The notes under the pieces were generated by a model. The model searched no databases. It worked only from the letters and a program-made list of their open reading frames with translations, and had not been told where the DNA came from. From positions 1-59,710 of the forward strand of contig MABC01000026.1 in NCBI GenBank assembly GCA_002162925.1: DNA of 59,710 bases, given 5' to 3'. Made by a program: the position numbers and the translations under genes. This document shows, one piece after another, positions 46,571-55,970 of the stretch. How positions within the stretch are numbered: the stretch's first letter is position 1; every line of letters starts with the position of its first letter. This DNA is from Thalassotalea sp. 42_200_T64. Lineage in GTDB: Bacteria; Pseudomonadota; Gammaproteobacteria; Enterobacterales; Alteromonadaceae.

Positions 46571-46701
46571 TGGTTGGCGGGGTTTAAACCTCGCGTAGTT
46601 AGCGGGAATTTTAACCTCGCATTGGTTAGCGGAGTTAAAACCTAGCTTATGGTTGGCGGGGTTTTAACCTCGCATTAGTTAGCGGAATATCAACCTAGCT
46701 T
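46571..46701. repeat. GTTGGCGGG palindromic repeat, locus 2: five tandem units
   Basis: Five degenerate units of about 25-28 bp follow each other, for example GGTTGGCGGGGTTTAAACCT-CGCG then TAGTTAGCGGGAATTTTAAC-CTCGC. Each unit is itself near-palindromic (GCGGGGTTTAAACCTCGC). The array fills the gap between convergent mutT and the DUF3465 gene. It is not CRISPR: there are no spacers. Confidence 0.8.
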
Positions 46702-46703
46702 AA

Positions 46704-47240
46704 TTACTGATACTTAAGCCCGGCATATCTTAAATAACCATTAGGATGAGAGCCATCAGGATCATGGTGAGTCCAATGCACCACACCACCTTTATCATTC
46801 CACTCATACACCCCATAAAACTCAATATCATCACCTTTACGCAACGACTTAATTCTATCGGCAATATTGATATTATGAGCTATCAGCAATGATTGATTAT
46901 TGGCAAGCTTGAGAATAAAGCGCTGATGACGACTGCCGACATTGTCATCAGGTAACATTTTTAAAACTCTACCAGAACCTAAAACCTGAATGTTTGATAA
47001 ACGATTCTGGTAAGCAAAGGCTATTTTCTCTAATCCCGAATAGGTATCAATATCTAGGTTTGGGTTAACTTCATGATCTAGGGAAACAAAGGCTTGCGCT
47101 AACAACTCATCAGAAGAAGTATTTTCAGTAAAAGCGATAACTTCTTCGGGTTCGGCTGACGTGCTATTTTCAATAGCATCTCGTTTTAAATAAACTAGGC
47201 CGGCAAGAAGCACTATTAAAGCAAAAAATATATTTCTCAT
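46704..47240 (-). CDS. DUF3465-family membrane-anchored protein
   Basis: This 178-residue protein has an N-terminal helix (IFFALIVLLAGLVYL), a low-complexity acidic linker (about 25-55) and a C-terminal domain from about 70. The core GSGRVLKMLPDDNVGSRHQ, then LLIAHNINIADRI, DDIEFYGVYEWNDKGGVVHW and THHDPDGSHPNGYLRYAG, matches the DUF3465 pattern known from Vibrio and relatives. The fold resembles an OB-like domain. Function unknown. The conserved His and Asp (SRHQ, HWTHHDPDG) could bind metal, though that is speculative. Confidence 0.75.
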   Translation of the reverse strand: MRNIFFALIVLLAGLVYLKRDAIENSTSAEPEEVIAFTENTSSDELLAQAFVSLDHEVNPNLDIDTYSGLEKIAFAYQNRLSNIQVLGSGRVLKMLPDDNVGSRHQRFILKLANNQSLLIAHNINIADRIKSLRKGDDIEFYGVYEWNDKGGVVHWTHHDPDGSHPNGYLRYAGLKYQ

Positions 47241-47344
47241 AATCCCTGAAATCGGTTAACCAATGGTTAATATCCAGTATGCCTTAACTCATTCTTTTTA
47301 CGCAAGGCTAAAACGGAGTAAAACTTTGTCTATTTTAGAGGTAG

Positions 47345-47581
47345 TTATTCTGATTCGACAAAAAATTTATTGTTTTTCAAAAACTCATCTTCAAGGGCAT
47401 CTAACATTTCTTCCGACAACTCCTGCACACCTTGCGGCCCTTGCGAAATTTTATGATTCTCGTCTGCCCAGTCGCCTAAATCAATTAACTTACAGCGCTC
47501 ACAGCAAAACGGACGAAACTCGTTATCTGTGCTCCAAACAACTTGTTTTTTACAGTTCGGGCAATTTACTTTGGTAACCAT
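47345..47581 (-). CDS. yacG: DNA gyrase inhibitor / zinc-binding protein YacG
   Basis: This 78-residue protein has four zinc cysteines in the order CPNC (7,10) and CCERC (26/30), followed by [11 protein letters not shown], the YacG signature. It binds GyrB and inhibits gyrase. In relatives it follows zapD and coaE directly. Here a broken pglL-like gene on the other strand separates it from zapD. The acidic C-terminus is typical. Confidence 0.95.
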   Translation of the reverse strand: MVTKVNCPNCKKQVVWSTDNEFRPFCCERCKLIDLGDWADENHKISQGPQGVQELSEEMLDALEDEFLKNNKFFVESE

Positions 47582-47645
47582 TTTTGATATCCAGATTATA
47601 TAGAATGAGTTAGTATATTTGTAATAATTATAACAAGGTTAACTC

Positions 47646-49325
47646 GTGAATATCTCCCCTTATTTATTATTTAAAATGACACTGTTTTTATATATGGCTG
47701 TTGCAATGCATATAGTATTACCTACCCCGGGGGGATCAGGCTTGTATATAGCGCCAAATGTCTTTGGCTGGATTTTCATATTCTCACTTATCGGTTGCTG
47801 CCTATGGGAAATTGTTAAAACAAAAGTGTTGGTAGTTAACAAAGTCGATTATTTCATCCTGATCGGAACCATATTATTTGTAATACCTCTTTGTTATTCA
47901 TCCAGTGATTTTTCAACGACCATTTTTAGGGTGCTAGGGCTATGCTTTGGCGCTCTATTATTGTTTTGCCTATCTCAATTGAAATTAGGTAAAGTGCAGA
48001 AAGGGGAAATCTTAAGCATCCTTCAAATAGGGATCTTCATTGAGTGCCTCATTGGGTTAATCCAGTTTTTTATACTCACCCAATTTGAAATCCAGATCCT
48101 TGGTTATACGCCTATATTCGATAGACCATATGGTTCTTTTACCCAGCCCAATGTGATGGCTAGTTCTATGGCAACAGGCGTAGTTTTAGCGCTCTTCTTA
48201 ATTTTTTATGCGGAAAAGTTTAGCCTTAAAAAGTGGGTGATTAATGTTTCATATTTTAATTTACTCTCTTGTACTTTGCTGTTAATCCCTATGCAGTCTA
48301 AAACCGGGTTTTTAGGCTTGATAATCTCGATGATTTTATTGTTATTTATCTTTAAAAATCATTTTCCTTTATTCAAAAAAGCGATCTCTTTTCTCATTAT
48401 GGGGGGGGGTAATTGGATTGGTGTCTATAAACTTTTTAAATAGTGTTGATAGAGGAGATAAACTATATTCAGATAAAGGTGTTAGAACTGATATTATTTG
48501 GGTTTCTGCTAACTTGTTTAGCCAAAACCCGATTCAAGGGGTTGGTTATGGCAATTTTGAAAAGAAATACAGATTACATCATTTATCACTACTAGACAGT
48601 GACATAGACTGGTTAGATAAACCGCTTGAAAAACTTGATCATCCACATAATGAATTTTTGATCTGGATTGTAGAAGGGGGAGTGGCACCGTTAATTGGTT
48701 TTTAATCATTACCTTGGCGTTCATACTGCAATTGATAAAAATACCATTGGAAAAAAGCGTTTTTATCATAGCTCTGTTAATACCCATTTTGTTGCATACT
48801 CAAACTGAATATCCTTTTTATCATTCAATCGTACATTTTGTATTTTTTATTTTTTATTTTTTTCCTTTGGATTATCAAAGAAGAAAATCAGTCTAACAAA
48901 TATATTGAAATAAGAAATACTGGTTTATTTAAGATAACGGCTTTTTCGCTACCTGCAGTTGGTTTTTTATTTTGTATGACAACCATCCAAACTATGATGG
49001 TGATGGAGAGCTATAAAGTGGGGGGATTTAAAAATCATCGACAACTCGATTCTATTACTAATCCCATAAGTTGGAGTCAATATATTAATGTGACGGTGCA
49101 TACAAGAGCTTTAATGCATGGTTTTGAAAATAAAAATCCAAAAGCTTTGATTTCTTATATCCATTGGGACTAGAGTTCACCGAGCTTAAACCGAGAAAAA
49201 ACATTTACAAAAACATGATTTTGGCAATAGCAACCCTTGAAAAAGTTAATCATAATATTCCGAGTGAGCTCAGTGCTCGCGTATTTGCCAATGCAGCAAC
49301 ATTATATCCAGATGTAGAGTGGTAA
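47646..49325 (+). pseudogene. PglL/O-antigen ligase-like pilin glycosyltransferase with four frameshifts
   Basis: The GTG start at 47646 (AAGG upstream) opens a polytopic protein of about 555 residues if the frame is repaired. Wzy_C/PglL features include RPYGSFTQPNVMASSMATG, the ligase motif HPHNEFLIWIVEGG and YPFYHSIVHF, then a soluble C-terminal part ending FANAATLYPDVEW. Breaks: a run of nine G at 48401-48409 (eight would keep the frame), five T at 48699-48703 (six needed), a T-rich run near 48835-48862, and one base missing near 49168-49175 after ALISYIHW. PglL enzymes transfer lipid-linked sugars to pilins, and the type IV pilin genes lie 6 kb away. As read, the gene cannot make a full protein. 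Confidence 0.82.
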
Positions 49326-49342
49326 GTTGTATAGGAGATTAG

Positions 49343-50089
49343 TTAACATTTGGCTAATTTAAAGGTGATATTTTCATTTATGTATTGCTGGCCCTTTTCA
49401 TTGCACAATGCCATAAAACGAATGGAGTAACGATATCGGTTGCCACTAACTGAGGGGAAGTAATCTATACCTTCGGGTAACTTCATTCTCAACAGCATTA
49501 ACCCTTCACCATTATCCTGATAAAAGCTATTGTCGGCTTGTATTTCTTCAAAGTCAGCTTTTTGACGAATAAATTTCAAAATCAACACCAATGCTTGCTC
49601 TATGTTACTCAGCGAAGATAACCATCTATCGACATCTTGTTGAATAAAAATCGGGGGTTGATTAAGCCAAAACACTAAAGCAGGTAAATCGAAACCACAA
49701 TAGGCACCTTGTAAAGTAAAACGCTTACGCATGCCATCTAAAAATTTATCGTCTTTCAGTTTCGACCAGAGCTGCCGCTTAGAGCGTAACTTGGTCGCTA
49801 AAGATTTGGTTTGCTCAAGATTTAATTGCAGAGCTTTTGAATTAACTTCAGGATATTTCGACCAAAGGATCAAATTTTGCTCAAGCTTTTCAAGATCTTT
49901 AATGGCATCGCCACGTATATCACTTCGTTCCAGCGCATCTAAAATGGCAAACAGTGCATTGAAAAACAAGGTATGACTTGCCGAAAACTCTTGTGCCAGA
50001 CACGATCGCGCTTGAACAAATAATTGTTCAAGTTTCAAATAGTTGCGTATCCGCTCATTAAGTGGATGTTCGTAAAGAATGTCGGCCAT
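49343..50089 (-). CDS. zapD: Cell division protein ZapD
   Basis: This 248-residue protein begins ILYEHPLNERIRNYLKLEQL, the hallmark ZapD (YacF) N-terminus, with mostly alpha-helical content and the conserved QGAYCGFDLPALVFW and RYRYSIRFMALC segments. ZapD binds the FtsZ C-terminal peptide and bundles protofilaments. It is downstream of coaE on the same strand with a gap of 131 bp. Confidence 0.96.
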   Translation of the reverse strand: MADILYEHPLNERIRNYLKLEQLFVQARSCLAQEFSASHTLFFNALFAILDALERSDIRGDAIKDLEKLEQNLILWSKYPEVNSKALQLNLEQTKSLATKLRSKRQLWSKLKDDKFLDGMRKRFTLQGAYCGFDLPALVFWLNQPPIFIQQDVDRWLSSLSNIEQALVLILKFIRQKADFEEIQADNSFYQDNGEGLMLLRMKLPEGIDYFPSVSGNRYRYSIRFMALCNEKGQQYINENITFKLAKC

Positions 50090-50220
50090 GTTTTTATAAT
50101 TATAAGATGTTCTTTTTTATATTAACCATAGATTTAACTAAAGGCGAATATTTTTTTAGTTAACGATATTCGAATCTAACATGAGAAAGCTCAAATGTTA
50201 TGAATATCACCTTAAACAGG

Positions 50221-50829
50221 CTATTTTTCAATAACCAGCTTTAAAAAGTTACGGTGCAATAATTCAACTTGCTGTTTCAACTCGTCAATTGAACAAGCAT
50301 CATTATCGATAACAAAATCCGCATGCGCCAACCTGTCTTCACGGCTTACTTGCGCAGCAAGAATATTTTCTACTTGCTCTTTACTATTGTTATCACGGCT
50401 AATGGTTCTTGTTATCTGTGTCTCAGGCTTTACATCTATCACTAACACTTTTTCGACGCTTTTATTTATGCCATTTTCAATCAATAAGGGCGCCACTAAC
50501 AAACAATACGGGCTTTTTGCTGCTTTACATTGTTCATTCATAGTTTCGCGAATCACAGGATGCAACAGCATATTTAACCAAATTTTGTCTTGCTCATTAG
50601 CAAATACTCGATGGCGCAATTTAGAGCGATCTAACTGACCGTTTTCGAGAATATAATCGCTACCAAAATGCTCGCTAATTCTTGCAAGAGCAGTTGTACC
50701 CGGGGCAACCACTTCACGAGCAACAATATCGGCATCAATAATATCAATGCCGTATTGTGCAAATAAATCGGCAACGGTAGTTTTGCCACTACCAATACCT
50801 CCGGTTAAACCTATGACTAATTTTGACAT
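50221..50829 (-). CDS. coaE: Dephospho-CoA kinase
   Basis: This 202-residue P-loop kinase has GLTGGIGSGKTTVADLF at residues 7-23, IDADIVAREVVAPG (acceptor-substrate Asp) and SREDRLAHADFVIDNDA near the C-terminus. It performs the last step of coenzyme A synthesis. It lies in the conserved pilD-coaE-zapD-yacG order, separated from pilD by two long hairpins. Confidence 0.97.
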   Translation of the reverse strand: MSKLVIGLTGGIGSGKTTVADLFAQYGIDIIDADIVAREVVAPGTTALARISEHFGSDYILENGQLDRSKLRHRVFANEQDKIWLNMLLHPVIRETMNEQCKAAKSPYCLLVAPLLIENGINKSVEKVLVIDVKPETQITRTISRDNNSKEQVENILAAQVSREDRLAHADFVIDNDACSIDELKQQVELLHRNFLKLVIEK

Positions 50830-50838
50830 TCATTACCA

Positions 50839-50922
50839 CGTTGGCGAGGTTTCACCTCGCGTCGTTGGCGGGACTTCAGTCTCGCGTAGATTCCTTAAAT
50901 GCGAGACTGAAGTCCCGCCAAC
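50839..50922. repeat. GTTGGCGGG palindromic repeat, locus 3
   Basis: A small hairpin GCGAGGTTTCACCTCGC is followed by a perfect 22-bp one: GTTGGCGGGACTTCAGTCTC-GC (50864-50885) and its complement (50901-50922) around 15 nt. It lies between pilD and coaE, same repeat family as at 41807 and 46571. Confidence 0.85.
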
Positions 50923-50924
50923 CT

Positions 50925-50976
50925 ATGCTTACCTAGAGAAAAGGGTTCTGCGAACCTCTTTTCTCTAGGTAAGCAT
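50925..50976. repeat. 24-bp hairpin formed with the end of pilD
   Basis: The right arm (50952-50976) contains the last codons and stop of pilD. The left arm (50925-50948) is its inverted copy with one base missing; the loop is 3 nt. It probably ends or stabilises the pilD transcript. No U-tract follows. Confidence 0.75.
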
Positions 50977-51852
50977 CGCCAAATACCACTGCCAGATACC
51001 TTCACCCCAAAGAGCTGTTATCCAACCGGCTACTGCTAAATATGGGCCGAAAGGGATGGGTTTAGAACCTTGATGATTTTTAAACATCATTAAGCTAATA
51101 CCAACAATAGCACCAACCAAAGATGCCATCAAAATTAGCAGTGGCAATAATTCCCAGCCAAACCAGGCACCAAATACGGCAAACAGTTTAAAATCGCCAT
51201 AGCCCATACCATCTTTACCGGTGATTAGTTTAAATAGCCAAAAAATAGACCATAAACTCATGTAACCCACGATGGCGCCTATCACGGCTTGTTCAATTGA
51301 AATAAATACACCATTTAAGCCTAAGATTAAACCAAGCCAAACCAGGGGTAAGGTAATTTGATCGGGTAAAATCATCTTGTCGGCATCAATCATAGTTAGG
51401 GTGATCAGTGACCAGGTAAGCACCAGCATAAACAGTGTTTGCCAGCTAACCCCAAAGTGCATAGCAATGATTAATGACGCTATTCCAGTTAGGGATTCAA
51501 TTATCGGATAACGAACAGATATCGGGTTAGCACAAGCAGAACATTTACCCTTTAACACTAGCCAGGAAATTACCGGGATGTTTTCCCAAACCTTAATCTT
51601 ATGGCCACATTTTGGGCAGGTGGATGCCGGCTTTGACAGAGTTAAAGTCGGCTCTATTTTCTTTTCTTCAACAGGTTTTAGCTCGTCTACGAGCAATTCT
51701 CGACATTCACAAAACCACCCGTTATCGAGCATCTTAGGCAATCGATAAATGACCACATTTAAAAAGCTTCCGATGACTAAACCAAGAATGGTGATGCTTG
51801 TGTAAAAAATGACAGGGGAGTGTTGCAACAGTGCGAATACATCAGAAAACAC
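50965..51852 (-). CDS. pilD: Type IV prepilin peptidase / N-methyltransferase PilD
   Basis: This 295-residue polytopic membrane protein has the zinc-type cysteines CPKC (79,82) and CSAC (104,107) in the cytoplasmic loop, and the aspartyl protease sites IDADKMILPD (Asp156/158) and GYGD (Asp220). It cleaves the G|F site of prepilins and methylates the new N-terminus. It lies downstream of pilC with a heptamer repeat and a terminator between them, so it may also have its own promoter. Confidence 0.97.
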   Translation of the reverse strand: MFSDVFALLQHSPVIFYTSITILGLVIGSFLNVVIYRLPKMLDNGWFCECRELLVDELKPVEEKKIEPTLTLSKPASTCPKCGHKIKVWENIPVISWLVLKGKCSACANPISVRYPIIESLTGIASLIIAMHFGVSWQTLFMLVLTWSLITLTMIDADKMILPDQITLPLVWLGLILGLNGVFISIEQAVIGAIVGYMSLWSIFWLFKLITGKDGMGYGDFKLFAVFGAWFGWELLPLLILMASLVGAIVGISLMMFKNHQGSKPIPFGPYLAVAGWITALWGEGIWQWYLAMLT

Positions 51853-51886
51853 AGAAAAACCTTTTTGTTATTATTATTTATAATAA

Positions 51887-51916
51887 AAGCCGAAGTCCAT
51901 GATAAGACTCCGACTT
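51887..51916 (-). terminator. Probable terminator after pilC
   Basis: Imperfect stem AAGTCGGAGTC/GACTTCGGCTT (9 of 11 paired) with a T-rich stretch TTTTATTAT following on the minus strand, between pilC and pilD. Confidence 0.6.
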
Positions 51917-51924
51917 ATAATTTT

Positions 51925-51999
51925 GCTTACTACTTACTGCTTACTGCTTACTGCTTACTGCTTACCACTTACCACTTACCACTTACCACTTACCACTTA
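51925..51999. repeat. Heptamer tandem repeat (CTTACTG / CTTACCA)
   Basis: About ten head-to-tail 7-bp units: GCTTACTA then four CTTACTG-type units, then about five CTTACCA-type units. It is intergenic, between pilC and pilD. Copy number would be expected to vary between strains by slippage. Confidence 0.9.
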
Positions 52000-52003
52000 G
52001 ACA

Positions 52004-53251
52004 TTAAACAATCATACCAATTTGGAAAATAGGTAAGTACATGGCAATGATTAAACCGCCGATTACCACACCTAAAACCGCCATGATCATCGGCTCTAAT
52101 AATGCGGTTAGACCATCAACGGCATCGTCCACTTCTTGCTCATAAACATTAGCCACTTTCGCCAGCATATCATCTAACGCACCCGACTCTTCGCCTATAG
52201 TGACCATTTGAATAACCATGTCGGGAAATATGCTTGAATTGCGCATTGCCATGTTCATTTGCATGCCAGCTGATACCTCAGCGCGAATTTCATTTATCGC
52301 ATTTCGATAAACCGCATTACCGGAAGCTCCAGCTGCAGAATCAAGCGCGTCAATCAAAGGCACGCCGGCAGCGAAGGTGGTGGAAAGGGTTCTGGCAAAG
52401 CGGGCAACGGCGGCTTTATCAAGGAGCGCTCCGATCACCGGTATTTTTAAAATCGACACATCGACTTTATCCCTAAAATCCTGACTGTTTAAATGGGCTT
52501 TTTTAAATAAGAAACTGGCCCCGAACATAGCGGCTAACGCTATGTACCAATAAGCAACCATAAAATCGGAAATGCCAACCACAAACAGGGTAAAGGCGGG
52601 TAATTCTGCATCAAAGCTGGCAAAAATGTCGACGAAAGTCGGTACCACAAAGATTAAAAGAATCGAGGTAACAATAGCTGCAATCACTAAAACCGCAATT
52701 GGATAGGTCATCGCTTTTTTAATTTTCGATTTAAGTACTTCAGACTTTTCTTTATAGATGGCAATTCGGTCAAAAATTGTTTCTAGAGCGCCCGATTGTT
52801 CACCGGATTTCACTAAATCACAATAAAGATCATCAAAATATTTAGGGTGTTCGCGCAAACAATCTGAAAACGGCAAACCCGCTTGCACCTGATTGCAGAT
52901 TTCGCTTAATAACTTGCGGATATTGCCATTGTTATTGCCTTTACCTATCATTTCAATGGTTTGTACTAAGGGCACGCCGGCATTTAACATAGTGGCGATT
53001 TGCCGGGTGATCACGGCAATATCTTTTGGTTGAATTGCTTTATCGCTACTCATACCAAACATTGGCTTAGGCTTTTTCTTGGTGCGTAACGGAGTAATGC
53101 CTTGCTTTCGTAATTGCGCCTTTAACTCCATGATATTAGCCGCAGAAAGTTCACCTTTTATTTTTTTACCTTTGCGGTTAACACCATGCCAAAGAAAGGC
53201 TTCTAATGGTTTGGGTTTCACCTGTTTGCTTTGGGCATTCGCAATAGCCAT
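52004..53251 (-). CDS. pilC: Type IV pilus platform protein PilC
   Basis: This 415-residue inner-membrane protein has two GspF-type domains (about 80-205 and 285-405) and three helices, with FTRQ-like VITRQIATMLNAGVPLVQ and ARFARTLSTTFAAGVPLIDAL, the repeated platform motifs. The N-terminal cytoplasmic arm is basic (KQVKPKPLEAFLWHGVNRKG). It couples the PilB motor to the growing pilus. It is 45 bp downstream of pilB. Confidence 0.97.
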   Translation of the reverse strand: MAIANAQSKQVKPKPLEAFLWHGVNRKGKKIKGELSAANIMELKAQLRKQGITPLRTKKKPKPMFGMSSDKAIQPKDIAVITRQIATMLNAGVPLVQTIEMIGKGNNNGNIRKLLSEICNQVQAGLPFSDCLREHPKYFDDLYCDLVKSGEQSGALETIFDRIAIYKEKSEVLKSKIKKAMTYPIAVLVIAAIVTSILLIFVVPTFVDIFASFDAELPAFTLFVVGISDFMVAYWYIALAAMFGASFLFKKAHLNSQDFRDKVDVSILKIPVIGALLDKAAVARFARTLSTTFAAGVPLIDALDSAAGASGNAVYRNAINEIRAEVSAGMQMNMAMRNSSIFPDMVIQMVTIGEESGALDDMLAKVANVYEQEVDDAVDGLTALLEPMIMAVLGVVIGGLIIAMYLPIFQIGMIV

Positions 53252-53296
53252 AAACGTCCTACCTATTATTATTCTTCATGTTAACAATATGGCACT

Positions 53297-54994
53297 TTAT
53301 GCGGTAACTCGACTGACTTCCGATAAACTGGTGACCCCAGATTTGGCTTTCAGTAATGCCGATTGTCGCAAATTTTTAAAACCTTCAGTTCGTGCCTGCT
53401 TGGCGATATCTAGTGAGGTGCCACCATCCATTATAATACTAGCAGTATCCTGGCTAATTTTCATTACTTCATAAATACCGACCCGGCCTTTGTAGCCTTT
53501 AGTGCATTCGTCGCAACCTACGGCTTTGTAAATCGTTAAATTGGCAACTTCATTTTCGGCAAAACCGAATTCGAGTAATGCGTGCTCACTGATATCATCT
53601 TCTACTTTGCAGTGATTACATAAACGTCGGGCCAGCCGTTGGGCAATAATTAACGTCACTGAGCTTGCCACATTATAAGAGGGCACTCCCATATTCAGCA
53701 GTCGGGTAAGCGTTTCAGCTGCAGAGTTTGTGTGCAATGTAGATAGCACCAAATGACCCGTTTGCGCGGCTTTAATCGCAATCTCTGCCGTTTCTAAGTC
53801 TCGTATTTCACCAACCATAACAATATCGGGATCTTGCCGTAAAAACGATCTTAATGCACTGGAAAAATCGAGACCAGCCTTATTGTTGATTTGAACCTGG
53901 TTTACCCCTTCAAGGTTGATTTCTACCGGATCTTCGGCGGTGGAAATATTTCGTTCTTCGGTGTTTAAAATATTTAACCCGGTATAAAGAGAAACGGTCT
54001 TACCAGAGCCAGTAGGGCCAGTTACCAAGATCATTCCTTGCGGCTTCGACAAGGCGTCTAAATAAAGCGCTTTTTGCTCATCTTCATAACCAAGTATATC
54101 GATCCCCAGTTTGGCACTGGAAGAATCGAGGATACGCATTACCACTTTCTCGCCCCACATGGTGGGTAGGGTTGATACCCGAAAATCAATCGACTTTTTC
54201 TTAGATATTGCTAATTTTATCCGGCCATCTTGTGGTAGCCTGCGTTCGGCGATGTCCAATTTTGACATCACTTTTAATCGTGCGGTCATACGACTTGAAA
54301 GGTTCACCGGTGGGCTAGCCACTTCCGTTAATATACCATCCACACGAAAACGAATTCTGAATTTATGCTCAAATGGCTCAAAGTGTAAGTCGGAGGCGCC
54401 TTTTTTAATCGCATCGAGCAATATTTTATTGATATAAACCACAATGGGTGCGTCATCAGCACCACTGCTGGCTTCTTCATCTTTTTTATCATCTTCAACA
54501 TCAAGATCGCCCAATTCATCTTGATCCAAGTCGGTGATATCTAAGGCAGAATTTTCATCTTCGAGTATCTTTTCAATAACTTCCCGTAATGAGATTTCAT
54601 CTGCAATTACCACTTCTGTGCTATAGCCGGTGTTAAATTGAAATTCTTCTATGGCATCTATATTTGTGGGATCGGACACTGCCACATGCAAAATCCCCCC
54701 TCGTAAATACAAGGGTAGAGCATTATGTTTACTGATTAATTTTTCGTTTCGCAGACCATCTGGTAAAATGTTCAGATCGATTTGCTTAAGATCAACATAA
54801 GAAAAACCAAAACTTTTCGACAGCGTTTGAGCGATAATATTGGGGGAAGTTTTTTCTATGTTTACCAGATAACTAATGATAGATATTTTTTGACGCTGAC
54901 TCTCGGAAAATATACTGCCAGCCTTCTCTGTCGCGACGATTTCGTTACGCACCAAAGCCGATAGTAAACTTGATTGTCGATGAATTCCTTTCAT
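53297..54994 (-). CDS. pilB: Type IV pilus assembly ATPase PilB
   Basis: This 565-residue protein has an N-terminal MshEN/N1 domain (about 1-145), an acidic linker (about 150-178), N2 and the ATPase with Walker A GPTGSGKT (326-333), the Asp box, Walker [13 protein letters not shown] (388-399) and the His box [13 protein letters not shown]. Four zinc cysteines occur as CNHC (459,462) and CDEC (494,497). It powers pilus extension. No pilT is in the window, so retraction is encoded elsewhere. Confidence 0.97.
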   Translation of the reverse strand: MKGIHRQSSLLSALVRNEIVATEKAGSIFSESQRQKISIISYLVNIEKTSPNIIAQTLSKSFGFSYVDLKQIDLNILPDGLRNEKLISKHNALPLYLRGGILHVAVSDPTNIDAIEEFQFNTGYSTEVVIADEISLREVIEKILEDENSALDITDLDQDELGDLDVEDDKKDEEASSGADDAPIVVYINKILLDAIKKGASDLHFEPFEHKFRIRFRVDGILTEVASPPVNLSSRMTARLKVMSKLDIAERRLPQDGRIKLAISKKKSIDFRVSTLPTMWGEKVVMRILDSSSAKLGIDILGYEDEQKALYLDALSKPQGMILVTGPTGSGKTVSLYTGLNILNTEERNISTAEDPVEINLEGVNQVQINNKAGLDFSSALRSFLRQDPDIVMVGEIRDLETAEIAIKAAQTGHLVLSTLHTNSAAETLTRLLNMGVPSYNVASSVTLIIAQRLARRLCNHCKVEDDISEHALLEFGFAENEVANLTIYKAVGCDECTKGYKGRVGIYEVMKISQDTASIIMDGGTSLDIAKQARTEGFKNLRQSALLKAKSGVTSLSEVSRVTA

Positions 54995-55072
54995 TTGTAT
55001 TCTTTTATTTTTAAAAGGTTATTAATAGTTTACCTAAAATAGTCAAAACCTCAATATTATAATGTAAAGTCT

Positions 55073-55486
55073 TTAACAAAGTTTAGATATTTTACAGCCG
55101 CTGGAGTCGTCATTCCAAAGTATAGAATTATTGGAGTCAACTATACCAGTTAAAATATAGGTATCTAAGTTACTTATATTTCCAATATTTTCAGGGGTTG
55201 TTTTGACCACTATCTTAGAACTAGTACCAGAAATAGTTATAGTCGATATAAATTCATTTTGCGCCCATTTAGAATTTACATTTAACTTTGAGCAATCAGG
55301 AAGGGAATTAGCCTGGATACAAATATCTATTGATGTTTTAGCAGGAGCTGCTGCACTAATCACGGTAGCGAACTTAGCCTTGTCACTATAATGTATGTAG
55401 CTAGGTAGTGCTATTGAAGCAAGCACACTCAATATAGCTACTACAAGGAGCAATTCTATTAATGTAAAACCATTTTGATTTTTCAT
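55073..55486 (-). CDS. Second type IV pilin (PilA paralogue)
   Basis: This 137-residue prepilin has a short leader cleaved at Gly6|Phe7, the FTLIELLLVVAILS helix with Glu5 of the mature protein, and four cysteines (56, 65, 131, 137). The last is the terminal residue, as in the upstream pilin. The helix and flanking residues (LPSYIHYSDKAKF) align with pilA but the globular part is divergent. It sits between pilA and pilB and may be a minor or alternative pilin. Codon use looks more AT-rich than its neighbours by eye. Confidence 0.9.
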   Translation of the reverse strand: MKNQNGFTLIELLLVVAILSVLASIALPSYIHYSDKAKFATVISAAAPAKTSIDICIQANSLPDCSKLNVNSKWAQNEFISTITISGTSSKIVVKTTPENIGNISNLDTYILTGIVDSNNSILWNDDSSGCKISKLC

Positions 55487-55502
55487 TCGGCGATTTTTGA
55501 GA

Positions 55503-55527
55503 AAAAGCTCCTTAGAAAGGAGCTTTT
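55503..55527 (-). terminator. Intrinsic terminator after pilA
   Basis: Stem AAAAGCTCCT/AGGAGCTTTT with a 5-nt loop, followed on the minus strand by TTTTTCTC. It sits 12 bp past the pilA stop and would limit read-through into the second pilin gene, keeping the major pilin mRNA abundant. Confidence 0.88.
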
Positions 55528-55538
55528 AGTCTAGCTTA

Positions 55539-55970
55539 TTAACAAAGGCCGGCTACTTTACAGCCACCGCTTGATGCCCATGTAACAGCACTGCCACTAA
55601 CATTACCGGTAAGTACGTATGTTTCAGTAGCAGTGATATCAGGATTAACAAGGGGATCTGGTATTGCAGTAATTGTGATAGCAGTTGCTGTGCCAGCTAT
55701 AGTTACAGAGCCTACTAGTGGAGCTGAAGCCCAGTTAGAATTAGAAGCTAAAGTAGCACATTTTTCACCAGTAGTTACGGCATTAGTTTGCACACATAAT
55801 TCAACCGCAGTTTTTGCTGGAGTGATAGCTAATACAACTTCAGAAAAAGCTGCTCTATCAGAGTATGTTTTGTAAGCAGGTAATGCAACGGCGGCAAGAA
55901 TACCGATGATCGCAACCACGATCATTAGTTCGATTAGGGTAAAACCCTGGTTTGATTTGATGTTTTTCAT
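55539..55970 (-). CDS. pilA: Major type IV pilin PilA
   Basis: This 143-residue prepilin has its leader cleaved at Gly9|Phe10, giving [20 protein letters not shown] with the conserved Glu5 and a mature length of 134. Cysteines at 59, 71, 137 and 143 could form two disulfides; the C-terminal pair closes the D-region loop. A sigma-54 promoter lies upstream and a strong terminator downstream, as expected for the major subunit. Processing needs the PilD encoded nearby. Confidence 0.95.
   Translation of the reverse strand: MKNIKSNQGFTLIELMIVVAIIGILAAVALPAYKTYSDRAAFSEVVLAITPAKTAVELCVQTNAVTTGEKCATLASNSNWASAPLVGSVTIAGTATAITITAIPDPLVNPDITATETYVLTGNVSGSAVTWASSGGCKVAGLC

Noticed and set aside
46571-46701. 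CRISPR-like array
   Set aside because: The units are contiguous and palindromic with no unique spacers, so it is a tandem hairpin repeat.
47646-49325. Frameshifts explained as sequencing errors
   Set aside because: Not fully excluded, but four breaks in 1.7 kb contrast with none across some 17 kb of dcw genes, and one break is not in a homopolymer.
51925-51999. CRISPR or iteron origin
   Set aside because: Heptamers without spacers and no rep gene nearby; a slippage repeat in an intergenic gap is simpler.
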